Of a stretch of 64,000 nt of DNA, positions 37,961-47,339 are shown piece after piece. Below the pieces are notes generated by a model. That model searched no databases and was not told the DNA's origin. It saw only the letters and a program-made list of their open reading frames with translations. Source of the stretch: Rickettsiales bacterium (GTDB lineage: Bacteria > Pseudomonadota > Alphaproteobacteria > Rickettsiales > SXRF01). The stretch lies in contig JAJTHB010000014.1 in the NCBI GenBank assembly GCA_021299465.1, forward strand, positions 19,909 to 83,908, in the 5' to 3' direction. The position numbers were made by a program, and so were the translations under genes. Each line of letters begins with the position of its first letter. The first letter of the stretch is position 1.

Positions 37961-38051
37961 GTCATCCTGAACGAAGGCCATAGGCCGAAGCTGAAGGATC
38001 TTTTCTACCTTATAAATACTGCAAAGATCCCTCGGCTACGCTCGGGATGAC
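37961..38051. repeat. Palindromic intergenic repeat with internal hairpin
   Basis: The arms GTCATCC (37961-37967) and GGATGAC (38045-38051) pair, and inside them AAGGATCTT (37994) faces AAGATCC (38024). The gap between the divergent thiolase and reductase genes is mostly this element. It resembles dispersed repeats built on GTCATCCTGA/GGATGAC ends known from several alphaproteobacteria. It could fold in the leader of either gene. Confidence 0.6.
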
Positions 38052-38059
38052 AAAAATAT

Positions 38060-39076
38060 ATGACTCAACATACAACAGATCTTGTGATTATTGGCGCAGG
38101 GCCGGTCGGCCTCTTTGCCATTTTTGAAGCCGGCATGCTGAAAATGAAATGCCACGTGGTTGACGCGCTGGATATGGCGGGCGGCCAGTGCGCGGCGCTT
38201 TATCCGGAAAAGCCGATTTATGACATTCCCGGCTACCCCTCCATCCTCGCGCAGGAGCTGGTGGATAAGCTTTGTCAGCAAGCAGCGCCGTTTGCCCCCA
38301 CCTATCATTTCGGACAGAGGGTTGAGAAAGTAGAGAAGCTGGAAACCGGCGAGTGGCGGCTGGAGACCAGCACCGGAACACAAATCACCTGCAAAGCCAT
38401 CATCATCGCCGCTGGCTGCGGAGCGTTCGGGCCGAACCGCCCGCCACTTGAGGGCTTGGAAGCCTATGAAGGCACAAGCGTGTTTTACATGGTGGCAAAG
38501 CGCGAGGCTTACCGCGGCAAGCGCGTCGTAATTGCCGGCGGCGGCGACAGCGCGGTCGACTGGGCGATTTCGCTTTCAGAACTCGCGGAAAAACTCTATG
38601 TGGTGCACCGGCGCGATAAATTCCGCTGCGCGCCGGAATCCGCAAGCAGGCTGAAGCAGCTGGCTGATACTGGCAAAATCGAGATGGTCGTGCCCTACCA
38701 GCTGCATGGGCTGGAAGGCGCAGGCGGCCAGCTCTCCTCGGTCATCGTATCGACGCTGGACGGCCAGATAAAAAAGTTGGAAGCGGATGTGCTTCTGCCA
38801 TTCTTTGGCCTTGCGATGGAGCTGGGGCCGATTGCCCAGTGGGGTCTGAATCTTGACATGAACCACATCAAGGTGAATCATTCCACCTGCGAAACATCGA
38901 CGCCCGGCATTTTTGCCATCGGCGATATCGCCACCTACGAAAACAAACTCAAGCTCATCCTCTCCGGCTTTTCCGAAGCTGCCTTCGCCTGCCATGCGGC
39001 ACGCAAAATCGTCCATCCCGGCGAGGAGCTGCATTTTGAATATTCGACCAGCAAAGGGGTGCCAGCGGCCGCATGA
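38060..39076 (+). CDS. Ferredoxin/flavodoxin-NADP+ reductase, thioredoxin-reductase-like
   Basis: The product is 338 residues. The FAD motif GAGPVGLFA is at the N-terminus, [18 protein letters not shown] is the family-specific segment, the NADPH motif [10 protein letters not shown] is central, and the second FAD segment is [11 protein letters not shown]. It lacks the CxxC of thioredoxin reductase. This layout is that of the YumC-type ferredoxin-NADP+ reductase found in Bacillus and alphaproteobacteria. It overlaps folD by ATGA. Confidence 0.92.
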   Translation: MTQHTTDLVIIGAGPVGLFAIFEAGMLKMKCHVVDALDMAGGQCAALYPEKPIYDIPGYPSILAQELVDKLCQQAAPFAPTYHFGQRVEKVEKLETGEWRLETSTGTQITCKAIIIAAGCGAFGPNRPPLEGLEAYEGTSVFYMVAKREAYRGKRVVIAGGGDSAVDWAISLSELAEKLYVVHRRDKFRCAPESASRLKQLADTGKIEMVVPYQLHGLEGAGGQLSSVIVSTLDGQIKKLEADVLLPFFGLAMELGPIAQWGLNLDMNHIKVNHSTCETSTPGIFAIGDIATYENKLKLILSGFSEAAFACHAARKIVHPGEELHFEYSTSKGVPAAA

Positions 39077-39927
39077 CCAAGCTCATCGACGGAAAAGCCT
39101 TTGCAGCGAGTTTGCGTGCGGATATTGCTAAGCGCGTGGCGCAGCTTAAGGCGAAAAAAAATATCACGCCCGGCCTTGCGGTGGTGCTGGTTGGTAGCGA
39201 TCCGGCCAGCGAAGTCTATGTCAAAAACAAAGCGAAGCAAACGGTGGAAGCCGGTATGCGTTCGTTTGAATATAAGTTGCCGGAGACGACCTCTGAGGCG
39301 GAGCTGCTTGCTAAAGTCGTGGAGCTCAATAGCAATCCTGACGTTCATGGCATCTTAGTGCAGCTGCCGCTGCCAAAACATATTGATGAGACCGCAGTGA
39401 TTCAGGCCATTCATCCGGACAAAGATGTGGATGGTTTTCATGTGATTAATGCTGGCAGGCTCGCCACCGGGCAGGATGGCTTTGTGCCCTGCACGCCCCT
39501 GGGCTGCTGGATGCTGCTCAAAGACAATCTATCATCACTAGCAGGGCTTCACGCGGTCGTGATTGGCCGCTCGAATATTGTCGGCAAACCCATGGCGCAA
39601 TTACTGCTCAAGGAAAGCTGTACGGTCACCATCGCTCACTCCAAAACCAAGGATTTACCCACACTGATAAAAACAGCGGATATTGTCGTCGCTGCAGTGG
39701 GTAGGCCGAAAATGGTGATGGGCGAATGGCTCAAACAAGGCGCGGTGGTGATCGATGTTGGCATCAACCGTGTGGATGGCAAGCTCGTGGGCGATGTTGA
39801 TTTTGCTTCCTGTCAGGGTATTGCCGCCGCCATCACTCCGGTACCCGGCGGTGTTGGGCCCATGACGATCGCCTGCCTGCTGGAGAACACACTAAAGGCG
39901 GCAAACAATGCTGCTGGCAATCGCTGA
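39073..39927 (+). CDS. folD: Methylenetetrahydrofolate dehydrogenase / cyclohydrolase
   Basis: The product is 284 residues, the normal length. The catalytic Lys lies in YVKNKAKQ. The signature [12 protein letters not shown], the loop PDKDVDGFH and the NADP-binding [17 protein letters not shown] are present, and the C-terminus has [11 protein letters not shown]. It interconverts one-carbon folates in the cytoplasm. It is coupled to the reductase gene by ATGA, linking NADPH supply and folate turnover on one transcript. Confidence 0.96.
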   Translation: MTKLIDGKAFAASLRADIAKRVAQLKAKKNITPGLAVVLVGSDPASEVYVKNKAKQTVEAGMRSFEYKLPETTSEAELLAKVVELNSNPDVHGILVQLPLPKHIDETAVIQAIHPDKDVDGFHVINAGRLATGQDGFVPCTPLGCWMLLKDNLSSLAGLHAVVIGRSNIVGKPMAQLLLKESCTVTIAHSKTKDLPTLIKTADIVVAAVGRPKMVMGEWLKQGAVVIDVGINRVDGKLVGDVDFASCQGIAAAITPVPGGVGPMTIACLLENTLKAANNAAGNR

Positions 39928-39945
39928 TTTTGGTTTGACCTTGCC

Positions 39946-40044
39946 ATGAGCCACGATCTTTCCACCGGCCTGATTACCGGTACATTCATGATGGCGTTGC
40001 TAATGAGTGGCTATCTATTGACGCGGCGTATCTCAGCGCAGTAG
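39946..40044 (+). CDS. Possible 32-residue single-pass membrane peptide downstream of folD
   Basis: The frame is ATG (39946) to TAG (40042-40044). The product begins MSHDLSTGLITG and contains one hydrophobic segment (about 8-26) followed by TRRIS, so it fits a tiny membrane peptide with a positive inside end. It starts 18 bases after folD on the same strand. No clear ribosome-binding site is visible, and chance is not excluded. Confidence 0.35.
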   Translation: MSHDLSTGLITGTFMMALLMSGYLLTRRISAQ

Positions 40045-40060
40045 CCATGCACTATGAGCC

Positions 40061-40909
40061 TTAGTTTAGTACGTAAGCGGCCTGACATTGTTTGGTGGTT
40101 GTGGTTAGAATATAGGTTGCGTTTGGTGAGGTGGGGTTACTCAGGCATAGGTTCACGGTAGGTACAGGCTTGGTATCATGCCCGCCAAAGCCGAAAAAAC
40201 GACCTGAAAGCGGCCTGCCATCATCGATCTTTGTATCGATATTCTGAAGTTCCTGCGGCGTGAAGATAGCGCAAAAATCGTCCCAATAGAACATGGCGTT
40301 ATTGAATGGCGAGGCATTGTTTGGCGTCGTTGCTGTCGTGCCAGCCGCGCCTGCGTTACATGCGACGAACCACATCACATTATTGCCGCGTCGGTAGTTA
40401 ATGGTGTTGTCCGGACTCCTGCCATTAGAACCAACCCTGAAACTCGCGCTGCTTGCGACAAAAAAACCACCGGTGTCACTAAGTTCTGTGCTAGGAAATG
40501 CTTTACCTAAAATCCTGCTGCCATCAAACTGGCCTTGGGTGAGATTCGCATCAGAGAGCTGCGTGAAGAAGCGACGCACTTCACCAGCCCCCGTGTCCCA
40601 TAACACGCCATCATCATAAAAATTGTTATTTTGAAATTCGACAATACCGTTGCCATTCCCAGTTGCAGCACCAGTGAGTGTGTTTGTAAAAAACTGGTCG
40701 GGATTAATTAAATCGCCGGGCAAGCCATTATATTTCAAGCGGAAGGTATTGAACGCAGCTTCGTGGGTTTCTATTTGCTTAATTTGTGCACGTATACTTG
40801 CGGCTTTGATTAAATCCTGGCCAACCAAAACACCTCCGGCAATCAGGCCGATAATGACCAATACTATCGATATTTCAATTAATGTGAATGCTCGTAGCGT
40901 CATATTCAT
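40061..40909 (-). CDS. Type IV pilin-like protein B, Ala before the cleavage site
   Basis: The product is 282 residues. The leader MNMTLRA is followed by FTLIEISIV with Glu at +5. Position -1 is Ala (codon GCA), not the usual Gly. Family landmarks are KYNGLPGD (no Cys pair here), a GNGNG loop, FFTQLSDANL, IDTKIDDGRPLSG and a C-terminal Cys pair (CLSN to QCQA). It lies 17 bases downstream of mltG on the same strand, so mltG and pilins B and C form one block. Confidence 0.85.
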   Translation of the reverse strand: MNMTLRAFTLIEISIVLVIIGLIAGGVLVGQDLIKAASIRAQIKQIETHEAAFNTFRLKYNGLPGDLINPDQFFTNTLTGAATGNGNGIVEFQNNNFYDDGVLWDTGAGEVRRFFTQLSDANLTQGQFDGSRILGKAFPSTELSDTGGFFVASSASFRVGSNGRSPDNTINYRRGNNVMWFVACNAGAAGTTATTPNNASPFNNAMFYWDDFCAIFTPQELQNIDTKIDDGRPLSGRFFGFGGHDTKPVPTVNLCLSNPTSPNATYILTTTTKQCQAAYVLN

Positions 40910-40926
40910 TTGATGCCAACCATCAT

Positions 40927-41892
40927 TTATTTCGCCTGCTGCCTGAGCTCCGCGCGGTAGCGCGCGACATTCTTTAGGTGTTCGGCGTAGGTCTTCGCAA
41001 AATAATGCCCGCCATTTCCAGTAGCGACGAAATAGATTTCATTCGTCTGCGGTGGATTCAGCACCGCCTCAATCGCCTTGCGGCCAGGATTGGCAATCGG
41101 CCCGGGCGGCAGCCCTTCGCGCGTGTAGGTATTGTAAGGCGTATCGATTTTAAGGTCGCTAAGCAAAAGCAGTCTTCCGAGAGGTTCACCTTTTTCCTGC
41201 TCAAGGCCGTAGATGACTGTCGGATCAGCCTGCAGCTTCATGCCCTTCCTCAAGCGATTGATGTAAACAGCTGCCACGCGGCCATATTCATGATCGAGGC
41301 TGGTTTCGCGCTCGACAATTGAAGCGAGCGTCAGCGCCTCGCGTAGTGTTGTAAAAGGCAGGTCAGGGTCACGCTTCGGCCACAGCTCATCCATGGTTTC
41401 CTGCATGCCGGCCTGCATTCGGTTAATCAGCTCCTGACGCTGGTCGCCATAGACATAATGATAGGTTTGCGGCAGCAGGCTGCCCTCCGGCACTTTCAGC
41501 GCCACCACCCCTTCGAGCAGCTCCTGCTCGGCGAGCAACTTGATCGTCTGGCGAACGGTGAAGCCTTCCGGCACCGTGATTTTATGAACCACCACGCGCC
41601 CCTCAGCGATCATCTCCATCACCAGGCGCGGGCTGATCGCCGCCGAAAAGCGATATTCACCGGCTTTGAATTTCCGTGCATCGCCGGAGAGTACCGCAAT
41701 CGTGGCAAAGACAAGGCTGTGACGGATCACGCCGGCGTCAGCCATCTGGTCAACGATTTCAAAAAAGCCTGTGCCTTTTTTGAAGAGCACACTTTTCGAT
41801 TCGGCAAGCGGTCCAGGCGCGGAGAAATAATAGGTGAAGTAACCACCGAGAATCCCGATGATGACCAGCAACATTCCCAAAAAACGAACCAT
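40927..41892 (-). CDS. mltG: Endolytic murein transglycosylase MltG (YceG family)
   Basis: The product is 321 residues from the ATG at 41892, which has GGAG about 6 bases upstream; the GTG at 41925 lacks one. One N-terminal membrane segment (about 3-22) is followed by a LysM-like region and the YceG catalytic domain. That domain has TLASIVERET with the catalytic Glu, then QADPTVIYGL and PYNTYTREGLPPGPIANPG. It cuts nascent glycan strands at the inner membrane and sets their length. The conserved fabF-mltG pairing is broken here by a pilin gene. Confidence 0.95.
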   Translation of the reverse strand: MVRFLGMLLVIIGILGGYFTYYFSAPGPLAESKSVLFKKGTGFFEIVDQMADAGVIRHSLVFATIAVLSGDARKFKAGEYRFSAAISPRLVMEMIAEGRVVVHKITVPEGFTVRQTIKLLAEQELLEGVVALKVPEGSLLPQTYHYVYGDQRQELINRMQAGMQETMDELWPKRDPDLPFTTLREALTLASIVERETSLDHEYGRVAAVYINRLRKGMKLQADPTVIYGLEQEKGEPLGRLLLLSDLKIDTPYNTYTREGLPPGPIANPGRKAIEAVLNPPQTNEIYFVATGNGGHYFAKTYAEHLKNVARYRAELRQQAK

Positions 41893-41966
41893 GCACCGCT
41901 CCGTTAAGTTTGATGCAGATAGCACAAGACAGTTAATGTTGCGCTAAGGTAACCCAGAGGCAATCT

Positions 41967-42890
41967 CTAAAATGTAGCCTTGACTATCGGAATACAGCGC
42001 GCAACCCTTCTGTTAAGGGCATTAATTGGTGTGGATGCATTGATATTATAGTCCGCTTCGATGTCATTATCCGTAAGGCAAGATTGCGGGGTGGCAGCAT
42101 TACCTGCATGAAGCACCAGTCTGGCGTGAAAATAGGTGTCATAAGGAATTGGCACCTCAGTTACCGGTGCCCCATAAAAACTGGCAACTCCCCCCATGAT
42201 TGCCATGAAGCTACCTTTAAGTGGCTTTCCATCATCAATTTTACTATCAATCATGTAGGTTGTTAGCGCACTGTAAACACCATTATCCTGACCTGACACC
42301 CCGCTGTTGGTGTTGCCAATAAGCATCCAGACACGCCTTACATCAACCAAAGTATTACTGAGGCTAAAAACATTGTTCGGCTGGATAAGGAATCGCTTGA
42401 TTGGCCAGAAGCCGCCCTTGCCATTATTTTGTGCGTTCGTTGGCCCATCGCCGCTTAAAGCAAGCAGAGGTGAATTAATACCCGGCATTGAACCAATTGG
42501 ATATTTATTTGCAAGATTCGATTCGCCGAGATGATACCAGAAATCTTCGGTCTCTAGGCCAATCGGATCATTGTTATCTGAGGTTCGGTTGCCTAGATCA
42601 ACTTCGCCATTGCCGTTCCCCGAATCACCATCCCCGCCCGCTACAGCAAGCCCCAAATCAACAGCCTCAATACAATCACCGGGGATGCAGTTATATTTAA
42701 GACGGAACGTATTAACAGCAGTGTTCATCTCTTCGATTTGTGAGATCTGTTTGCGAATATTTGCTGCCTTGATCAAATCACTACCAATGATGATGCCAGC
42801 GGAAATCAAGCCGATGATAACCAGTACAATGGATAGCTCCAGCAGAGTGAAGCCAGATTTAGCGGTAAATTTGGTGTTTCCTGCAATCAT
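41967..42890 (-). CDS. Type IV pilin-like protein C
   Basis: The product is 307 residues. The leader ends FTAKSG, then FTLLELSIV with Glu at +5. Landmarks are KYNCIPGDC, a Gly/Asp/Asn loop (GDGDSGNGNG), FWYHLGESNL, IDSKIDDGKPLKG and a terminal Cys pair (QSCLTD to ARCIPI). The longest of the six, it carries extra Asn/Gly-rich sequence in the middle. It sits between fabF and mltG, normally neighbours in alphaproteobacteria. The ATG at 42890 gives a 13-residue leader. Confidence 0.87.
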   Translation of the reverse strand: MIAGNTKFTAKSGFTLLELSIVLVIIGLISAGIIIGSDLIKAANIRKQISQIEEMNTAVNTFRLKYNCIPGDCIEAVDLGLAVAGGDGDSGNGNGEVDLGNRTSDNNDPIGLETEDFWYHLGESNLANKYPIGSMPGINSPLLALSGDGPTNAQNNGKGGFWPIKRFLIQPNNVFSLSNTLVDVRRVWMLIGNTNSGVSGQDNGVYSALTTYMIDSKIDDGKPLKGSFMAIMGGVASFYGAPVTEVPIPYDTYFHARLVLHAGNAATPQSCLTDNDIEADYNINASTPINALNRRVARCIPIVKATF

Positions 42891-42976
42891 TGTTGGCCGG
42901 ACTCGAGATTCTCTCTAAAAACACAAATCAACAGTCGGGTTTTTACACCCGCTATTTATCATGCAAGGCAATAAGA

Positions 42977-44233
42977 TTAAATCTTCCTGAAAATCACGCT
43001 TGCATTGGTGCCGCCAAAGCCAAAGCTATTGGAAAGCGCAACATCGATTTTACGTGGTTTTGCGGTATGTGCTACGAGATCGAGATCACAGCCATCGGAC
43101 GGATCATCGAGATTGAGTGTCGGCGGCGCAACCTGGTCACGAATGGCAAGGATGGAGAAAATCGCCTCGACTGCACCAGCGGCACCAAGCAAATGGCCAA
43201 TCGCCGATTTAGTCGATGACATAGAGAGTTTGTAGGCATGATCGCCAAATAGATTCTTTACTGCCTGTAACTCCAGCTCATCGCCCAGCGGCGTGGAGGT
43301 GCCATGCGCGTTGATATAGTCAACATCGGAGGTGTTGATACCCGCGCGCTTGAGTGCTGCAGCCATTGCCCGACCAGCACCTTCATGCTGCGGTGCTGGT
43401 GCGGTGATATGATTTGCATCACCCGACAAGCCATAGCCAATAATTTCCGCATAGATTTTTGCACCGCGTTTTTTCGCATGCTCATATTCTTCGAGCACAA
43501 CAATGCCAGCGCCCTCGCCCATTACAAATCCATCGCGCGCTTTATCCCACGGGCGCGAACCTTTTTCCGGCGTATCGTTAAAGCCGGTAGAAAGTGCGCG
43601 CGCGGCGGCAAAACCTGCGAGGCCAATGCGGCAAATCGTGGCTTCTGTACCACCTGCCACCATGATATCAGCATCGCCAAATTGAATCAGGCGTGCGGCA
43701 TCGCCAATAGCATGCGCACCCGTTGAGCAAGCGGTAACCACGGAATGGTTCGGGCCTTTGAAACCGTATTTTATGGAAAGCTGGCCAGACGCCAGATTGA
43801 TGAGTGCTGCCGGAATGAAAAATGGTGACACGCGGCGCGGGCCTTTTTCTTTCATCATCAGCACAGTTTCTTCAATAATTTGCAGGCCGCCGATGCCCGA
43901 GCCGATCATCACGCCGGTGCGCAATTTTTGTTCGTCGGAGAGACTGGTAATGCCAGCATCTTCAACCGCCTGCGAGGCTGCGCCGATAGCAAAATGGATG
44001 AAATCATCCATCTTTTTTTGCTCTTTCGGCTCAATGTAGTTGTCGGGATTGAACTGATCCGCTTCCGTGCCACGCGGTACGATGCCCGCGATGCGGCAGG
44101 GAATGTCCGACACATCGATATGGGTGATGGCCTTAAGGCCAGAGTGCGAATTGGTGATGCCATCCCACGACGACTCAACGCTAGAGCCCAGCGGTGTAAC
44201 CAACCCTAAACCAGTGACGACGACGCGTTTCAT
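42977..44233 (-). CDS. fabF: 3-oxoacyl-ACP synthase II
   Basis: The product is 418 residues. The catalytic Cys is in TACSTGAHAIGDA, and the two His are in AHGTSTPLGD and IGHLLGAAGAVE, the standard KAS II triad. It elongates acyl-ACP with malonyl-ACP in the cytoplasm and adapts membrane fluidity. It follows acpP on the same strand, with a palindromic repeat pair between. Confidence 0.97.
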   Translation of the reverse strand: MKRVVVTGLGLVTPLGSSVESSWDGITNSHSGLKAITHIDVSDIPCRIAGIVPRGTEADQFNPDNYIEPKEQKKMDDFIHFAIGAASQAVEDAGITSLSDEQKLRTGVMIGSGIGGLQIIEETVLMMKEKGPRRVSPFFIPAALINLASGQLSIKYGFKGPNHSVVTACSTGAHAIGDAARLIQFGDADIMVAGGTEATICRIGLAGFAAARALSTGFNDTPEKGSRPWDKARDGFVMGEGAGIVVLEEYEHAKKRGAKIYAEIIGYGLSGDANHITAPAPQHEGAGRAMAAALKRAGINTSDVDYINAHGTSTPLGDELELQAVKNLFGDHAYKLSMSSTKSAIGHLLGAAGAVEAIFSILAIRDQVAPPTLNLDDPSDGCDLDLVAHTAKPRKIDVALSNSFGFGGTNASVIFRKI

Positions 44234-44252
44234 AGAATCACTCCGCAGATGC

Positions 44253-44330
44253 CATCCCTGCGAAAGCAGGGATCCTGTAGAAAATAGTGCGAGGAGGCGA
44301 AGTCAGGATTCCCGCTTGCGCGGGAATGAC
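44253..44330. repeat. Pair of palindromic repeats between acpP and fabF
   Basis: The first copy (44253-44280) reads CATCCCTGCGAAAGCAGG and ends GATCCTGTAG. The second (44302-44330), in inverted sense, begins GTCAGGATTCCCGC and ends GCGGGAATGAC. Each folds into a GC hairpin. They belong to the family also seen at 46458, 46557 and 62795. They might lower fabF expression relative to acpP through RNA structure. Confidence 0.75.
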
Positions 44331-44336
44331 AAAAAC

Positions 44337-44579
44337 TTACGCCGCTTTTGCGTGATTTTGAATGTAGTTCACTGCATCCTGCAGGGTGAGAATTTTTTCT
44401 GCAGCATCATCAGGGATTTCGATGTTGAATTCTTCTTCAAATGCCATGACGAGCTCAACGGTATCCAAGCTGTCAGCGCCGAGGTCATCGATGAAGCTGG
44501 CTTCGAGAACTGCTTTACCTTCATCAACGCCGAGATGCTCGACGACAATCTTTTTTACACGTGCTGCAATATCACTCAT
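44337..44579 (-). CDS. acpP: Acyl carrier protein
   Basis: The product is 80 residues from the ATG at 44579 ([12 protein letters not shown]), preceded by AGGGA. The frame is open further upstream, but that sequence is not ACP-like. The phosphopantetheine Ser is in [18 protein letters not shown]. Length and acidic composition are typical. It carries acyl chains for the fab enzymes encoded around it. Confidence 0.97.
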   Translation of the reverse strand: MSDIAARVKKIVVEHLGVDEGKAVLEASFIDDLGADSLDTVELVMAFEEEFNIEIPDDAAEKILTLQDAVNYIQNHAKAA

Positions 44580-44696
44580 GGTGTTAATCCCTAGTTGGTT
44601 AGTAAAGAATGTAAGCGGCAGACAATAATCATCTGCTCTCAAAGGTCAAGTAGTTCGTTTGGAATAGCATAAGGGGTTGGTTTTAGGAAGAAAAAA

Positions 44697-44768
44697 GGAT
44701 GACTAATAACCGATGACGCATGACGAAGTAGTAATTACGGTCATCTGTCATCCGTTATCTGTCATCTG
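44697..44768. repeat. Long hairpin with periodic arms between fabG and acpP
   Basis: The left arm (44697-44725) and right arm (44739-44768) are imperfect inverted repeats, each made of 6-8 base units such as GATGAC and GATAAC (right arm GTCATC, GTTATC). The element ends exactly at the fabG stop codon. The same architecture with other sequences occurs at 48765-48820 and 63016-63103. Confidence 0.7.
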
Positions 44769-45503
44769 CTACACCATCAGCATCCCGCCATTGACATGAA
44801 TTGTCTGGCCGGTGACGTAGGCGGCTTCGTCGCTCGCGAGATATAAAGCGCTGGCGGCGATTTCTTTTGCCTCGCCCATGCGCCCGAGGGGAATGTTTTT
44901 GTTGATCGCGTCCTTCTGATCCTGAGTGAGGGCATCGGTCATCGCCGTTGAAATAAATCCGGGTGCGATACAATTGACCGTGATGCCGCGCGAAGCAATT
45001 TCCTGCGCGAGTGATTTGGCCATGCCGGTTAAGCCCGCTTTGGAGGCGCAATAATTCATCTGGCCAGGATTACCACTCCAACCTACCACCGAGGTGATGT
45101 AGATAATGCGGCCATGGCGGCGCTTCATCATGCCTTTGATGGCGGCGCGCGTCAGCTTGAAGCTGGCGGTTAAGTTCACATCAATCACCTGTTGCCATTC
45201 TTCGTCTTTCATGCGCATAGAAAGATTATCGCGCGTGACCCCGGCATTACACACCAGAATATCGAGGCCACCAAGTTTTTCTTCTGCCTCTTTGATCAGG
45301 TTTTCGACGGTGTCGAGTTTCGAGAGATCGCAGGCGATGGGAATAGCGCCCGTGAGTTGTTGCACCAGCGATTCCAATTTTTCTACTTTGCTACCTGAAA
45401 CGGCAACGGTTGCGCCTGCCGCGTGCAATAGTTTTGCGATCTCGCCGCCGATACCGCCGGTTGCGCCTGTGACTAACGCTTTTTTGCCTGAAAAAGAAAA
45501 CAT
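44769..45503 (-). CDS. fabG: 3-oxoacyl-ACP reductase
   Basis: The product is 244 residues. The NADPH motif is TGATGGIGGEIA, and the catalytic set is Asn in VCNAGVTRDN, Ser in TSVVGWSG, and Tyr/Lys in MNYCASKAGL. The C-terminus VTGQTIHVNGGMLMV is typical. It reduces 3-oxoacyl-ACP in fatty acid synthesis. It starts 4 bases after fabD, so both are on one transcript. Confidence 0.97.
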   Translation of the reverse strand: MFSFSGKKALVTGATGGIGGEIAKLLHAAGATVAVSGSKVEKLESLVQQLTGAIPIACDLSKLDTVENLIKEAEEKLGGLDILVCNAGVTRDNLSMRMKDEEWQQVIDVNLTASFKLTRAAIKGMMKRRHGRIIYITSVVGWSGNPGQMNYCASKAGLTGMAKSLAQEIASRGITVNCIAPGFISTAMTDALTQDQKDAINKNIPLGRMGEAKEIAASALYLASDEAAYVTGQTIHVNGGMLMV

Positions 45504-45507
45504 GATC

Positions 45508-46449
45508 TTACGCCGCCTTTGCTAAAGATGTTAAATCCGCAGGAACGCCGATATTATTGCATTCGATCTCCGGCTCGATTCGTTTCACCATGCCGGAAAG
45601 GACTTTGCCCGCGCCGATTTCGATGGCCTTCGTCACGCCCTGCGCCTTAAGATAATGCATCGATTCCCGCCAGCGCACCACACCCGTTACCTGCTGCACC
45701 AATAAATCGCGCAGCTTATCGGGACTCGTTTCGGCTGATGCGATCACATTCGCCACCACCCGCACGCATGGCGCAGCAAAACTCACGTTTGCGAGCGCCT
45801 CGCGCATAGCCTCAGCGGCAGGCGCCATGAGTGAACAATGAAACGGCGCGCTCACTTCTAATAATAAGGCACGCTTGATGCCTTTGTCTTTGGCGATGAT
45901 AATCGCGCGGTCGATCGCCGCCTTGTGGCCGGAAATCACCACCTGCCCGGGGGCGTTGTCATTCGCCACGCTGCAAACCTCGCCCTGCGCAGCTGCTTTT
46001 GCAACGTCTTCTGCCTGAGCCAAATCAGCCCCAATCAGCGCCGCCATCGCGCCCTGCCCTTGCGGCACGGCCTGCTGCATCGACTGGCCGCGTAGCTTAA
46101 GCAGCCTCGCCGTATCAGAAAGCGACAGCACCCCCGCCGCACACAGCGCCGAATATTCACCGAGCGAGTGACCCGCCACAAACGCGGCATGTTTCGCCAC
46201 ATCAAACCCAAATTCCTTTTGCATGACGCGTAGCGCGGCCATCGAGGTCGCCATAATCGCTGGCTGGGCGTTTTCGGTGAGGGTCAGGGTTTCCTGCGAA
46301 CCTTCGAATATAATAGTAGAGAGTTTTTGGCCAAGGGCGCTATCGACCTCATCAAACACAGCCTTGGCTGCTGGAAACTGATCGGCTAATTCTTTGCCCA
46401 TACCAACGGTTTGTGAGCCCTGCCCGGGGAATAAAAGTGCGATTTTCAT
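45508..46449 (-). CDS. fabD: Malonyl-CoA:ACP transacylase
   Basis: The product is 313 residues. It begins ALLFPGQGSQTVGMG, has the nucleophile Ser in GHSLGEYSAL, the second active-site His in VSAPFHCSLM, and a Gln-containing QQVTGVVRW segment. It loads malonyl groups onto ACP. It is the first gene of the fabD-fabG-acpP-fabF set. The upstream gap to rpsF carries two palindromic repeats. Confidence 0.96.
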   Translation of the reverse strand: MKIALLFPGQGSQTVGMGKELADQFPAAKAVFDEVDSALGQKLSTIIFEGSQETLTLTENAQPAIMATSMAALRVMQKEFGFDVAKHAAFVAGHSLGEYSALCAAGVLSLSDTARLLKLRGQSMQQAVPQGQGAMAALIGADLAQAEDVAKAAAQGEVCSVANDNAPGQVVISGHKAAIDRAIIIAKDKGIKRALLLEVSAPFHCSLMAPAAEAMREALANVSFAAPCVRVVANVIASAETSPDKLRDLLVQQVTGVVRWRESMHYLKAQGVTKAIEIGAGKVLSGMVKRIEPEIECNNIGVPADLTSLAKAA

Positions 46450-46457
46450 ATCTATCT

Positions 46458-46480
46458 ATCCCGCAAAAGCGGGGATCCTG
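46458..46480. repeat. Palindromic repeat, partial copy
   Basis: The copy reads ATCCCGCAAAAGCGGGGATC then CTG. It is a short form of the 28-base family and lies 9 bases upstream of the fabD start codon, where it could fold in the mRNA leader. Confidence 0.7.
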
Positions 46481-46556
46481 AATAAAGGTTAAATGATGGA
46501 TGATTCTTTAATAATAACCGGTAGGCACTAGTAACGTTCTTTCTTTTTTAAATCAA

Positions 46557-46584
46557 CTACAGGATCCCCGCCTGCGCGGGGATG
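46557..46584. repeat. Palindromic repeat, full copy followed by a T run
   Basis: The 28-base copy begins CTACAGGATCCCCGCC and ends GCGGGGATG. In reverse complement it matches the copy inside the methyltransferase-like gene at 62795-62822 at 26 of 28 positions. It is followed by CTTTTT, so it could end transcription toward rpsF or lie upstream of its promoter. Confidence 0.75.
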
Positions 46585-46663
46585 CTTTTTCCCCTTGCAA
46601 TCACTAAAAAAAGGGCTATAAATCCCATCCCTTTAAACACACAGGCCTTAATTGGAGTAAGCC

Positions 46664-47041
46664 ATGCCGTTTTACGAAACCACTTTCATTGTGCGCCAGG
46701 ACTTGTCCCGCGCGGATGTGACCAAATTCGCTGATCAATATACGGCGATCATCGAGCAAAACGGTGGTAAAGTTGTAAAAAACGAGTATTGGGGCCTGAA
46801 AAGCCTTGCTTATAAAGTGGATAAAAACCGCAAAGGCCACTACACCATGCTCGCCATCGACGCATCGGCCGACGCAGTGAAAGAGATGGAGCGCCAGATT
46901 CGCATCAACGAGGACATCATCCGCGTGCTGACGGTTCGCGTTGAAGCCATTGAAGAAGGTCCGTCGGTAATGATGAATAATAACCGCCGCGATGATATTC
47001 CAGGCGAAGGTGAAGAACCTTTTGCCTCAGCAACCGCTTAA
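46664..47041 (+). CDS. rpsF: 30S ribosomal protein S6
   Basis: The product is 125 residues. It begins MPFYETTFIVRQDLS and has YWGLKSLAYKVDKNRKGHY and the IRVLTVRVE strand of S6. The acidic C-terminal tail is typical. S6 binds 16S rRNA together with S18, whose gene follows after 16 bases. It heads the conserved rpsF-rpsR-rplI-dnaB set. Confidence 0.97.
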   Translation: MPFYETTFIVRQDLSRADVTKFADQYTAIIEQNGGKVVKNEYWGLKSLAYKVDKNRKGHYTMLAIDASADAVKEMERQIRINEDIIRVLTVRVEAIEEGPSVMMNNNRRDDIPGEGEEPFASATA

Positions 47042-47057
47042 AGTTTGAGAGATTCCC

Positions 47058-47339
47058 ATGGAAAAACGTTTCGATAAACCCCGCTCATCCTCTGCTGAAG
47101 GCGCTGCCGGCGCTGGCCGCAAAGTTTTTTTCCGTCGCAAGAAAACCTGCCCACTTTCGGGTAAAAATGCACCGGTGATTGACTATAAAGACGTGAAGCT
47201 CCTATCGCGTTATGTTTCCGAGCGCGGCAAGATTCTGCCTTCGCGCATCACCTCGGTGTGCCATAAAAAACAACGTGAACTAACGACCGCTATCAAGCGC
47301 GCGCGCAATCTCGCGCTGCTTCCGTTTGTCGCGCAGTAA
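47058..47339 (+). CDS. rpsR: 30S ribosomal protein S18
   Basis: The product is 93 residues with [20 protein letters not shown] and the conserved [12 protein letters not shown] and [11 protein letters not shown] segments. It pairs with S6 on the 30S platform. The 3' end overlaps the next frame by 14 bases if that gene uses its TTG start. Confidence 0.97.
   Translation: MEKRFDKPRSSSAEGAAGAGRKVFFRRKKTCPLSGKNAPVIDYKDVKLLSRYVSERGKILPSRITSVCHKKQRELTTAIKRARNLALLPFVAQ

Noticed and set aside
37961..38051. Possible CRISPR or riboswitch in the thiolase/reductase gap
   Set aside because: Only one palindromic unit is present, with no spaced direct repeats and no aptamer-like core that I recognise; it is listed as a repeat.
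41893..41925. GTG start for mltG
   Set aside because: The ATG at 41892 has a GGAG site at proper spacing and leads directly into the membrane anchor.
44580..44642. N-terminal extension of acyl carrier protein
   Set aside because: The ACP starts at 44579 with AGGGA before it; the extension has no ACP character and crosses the leader.
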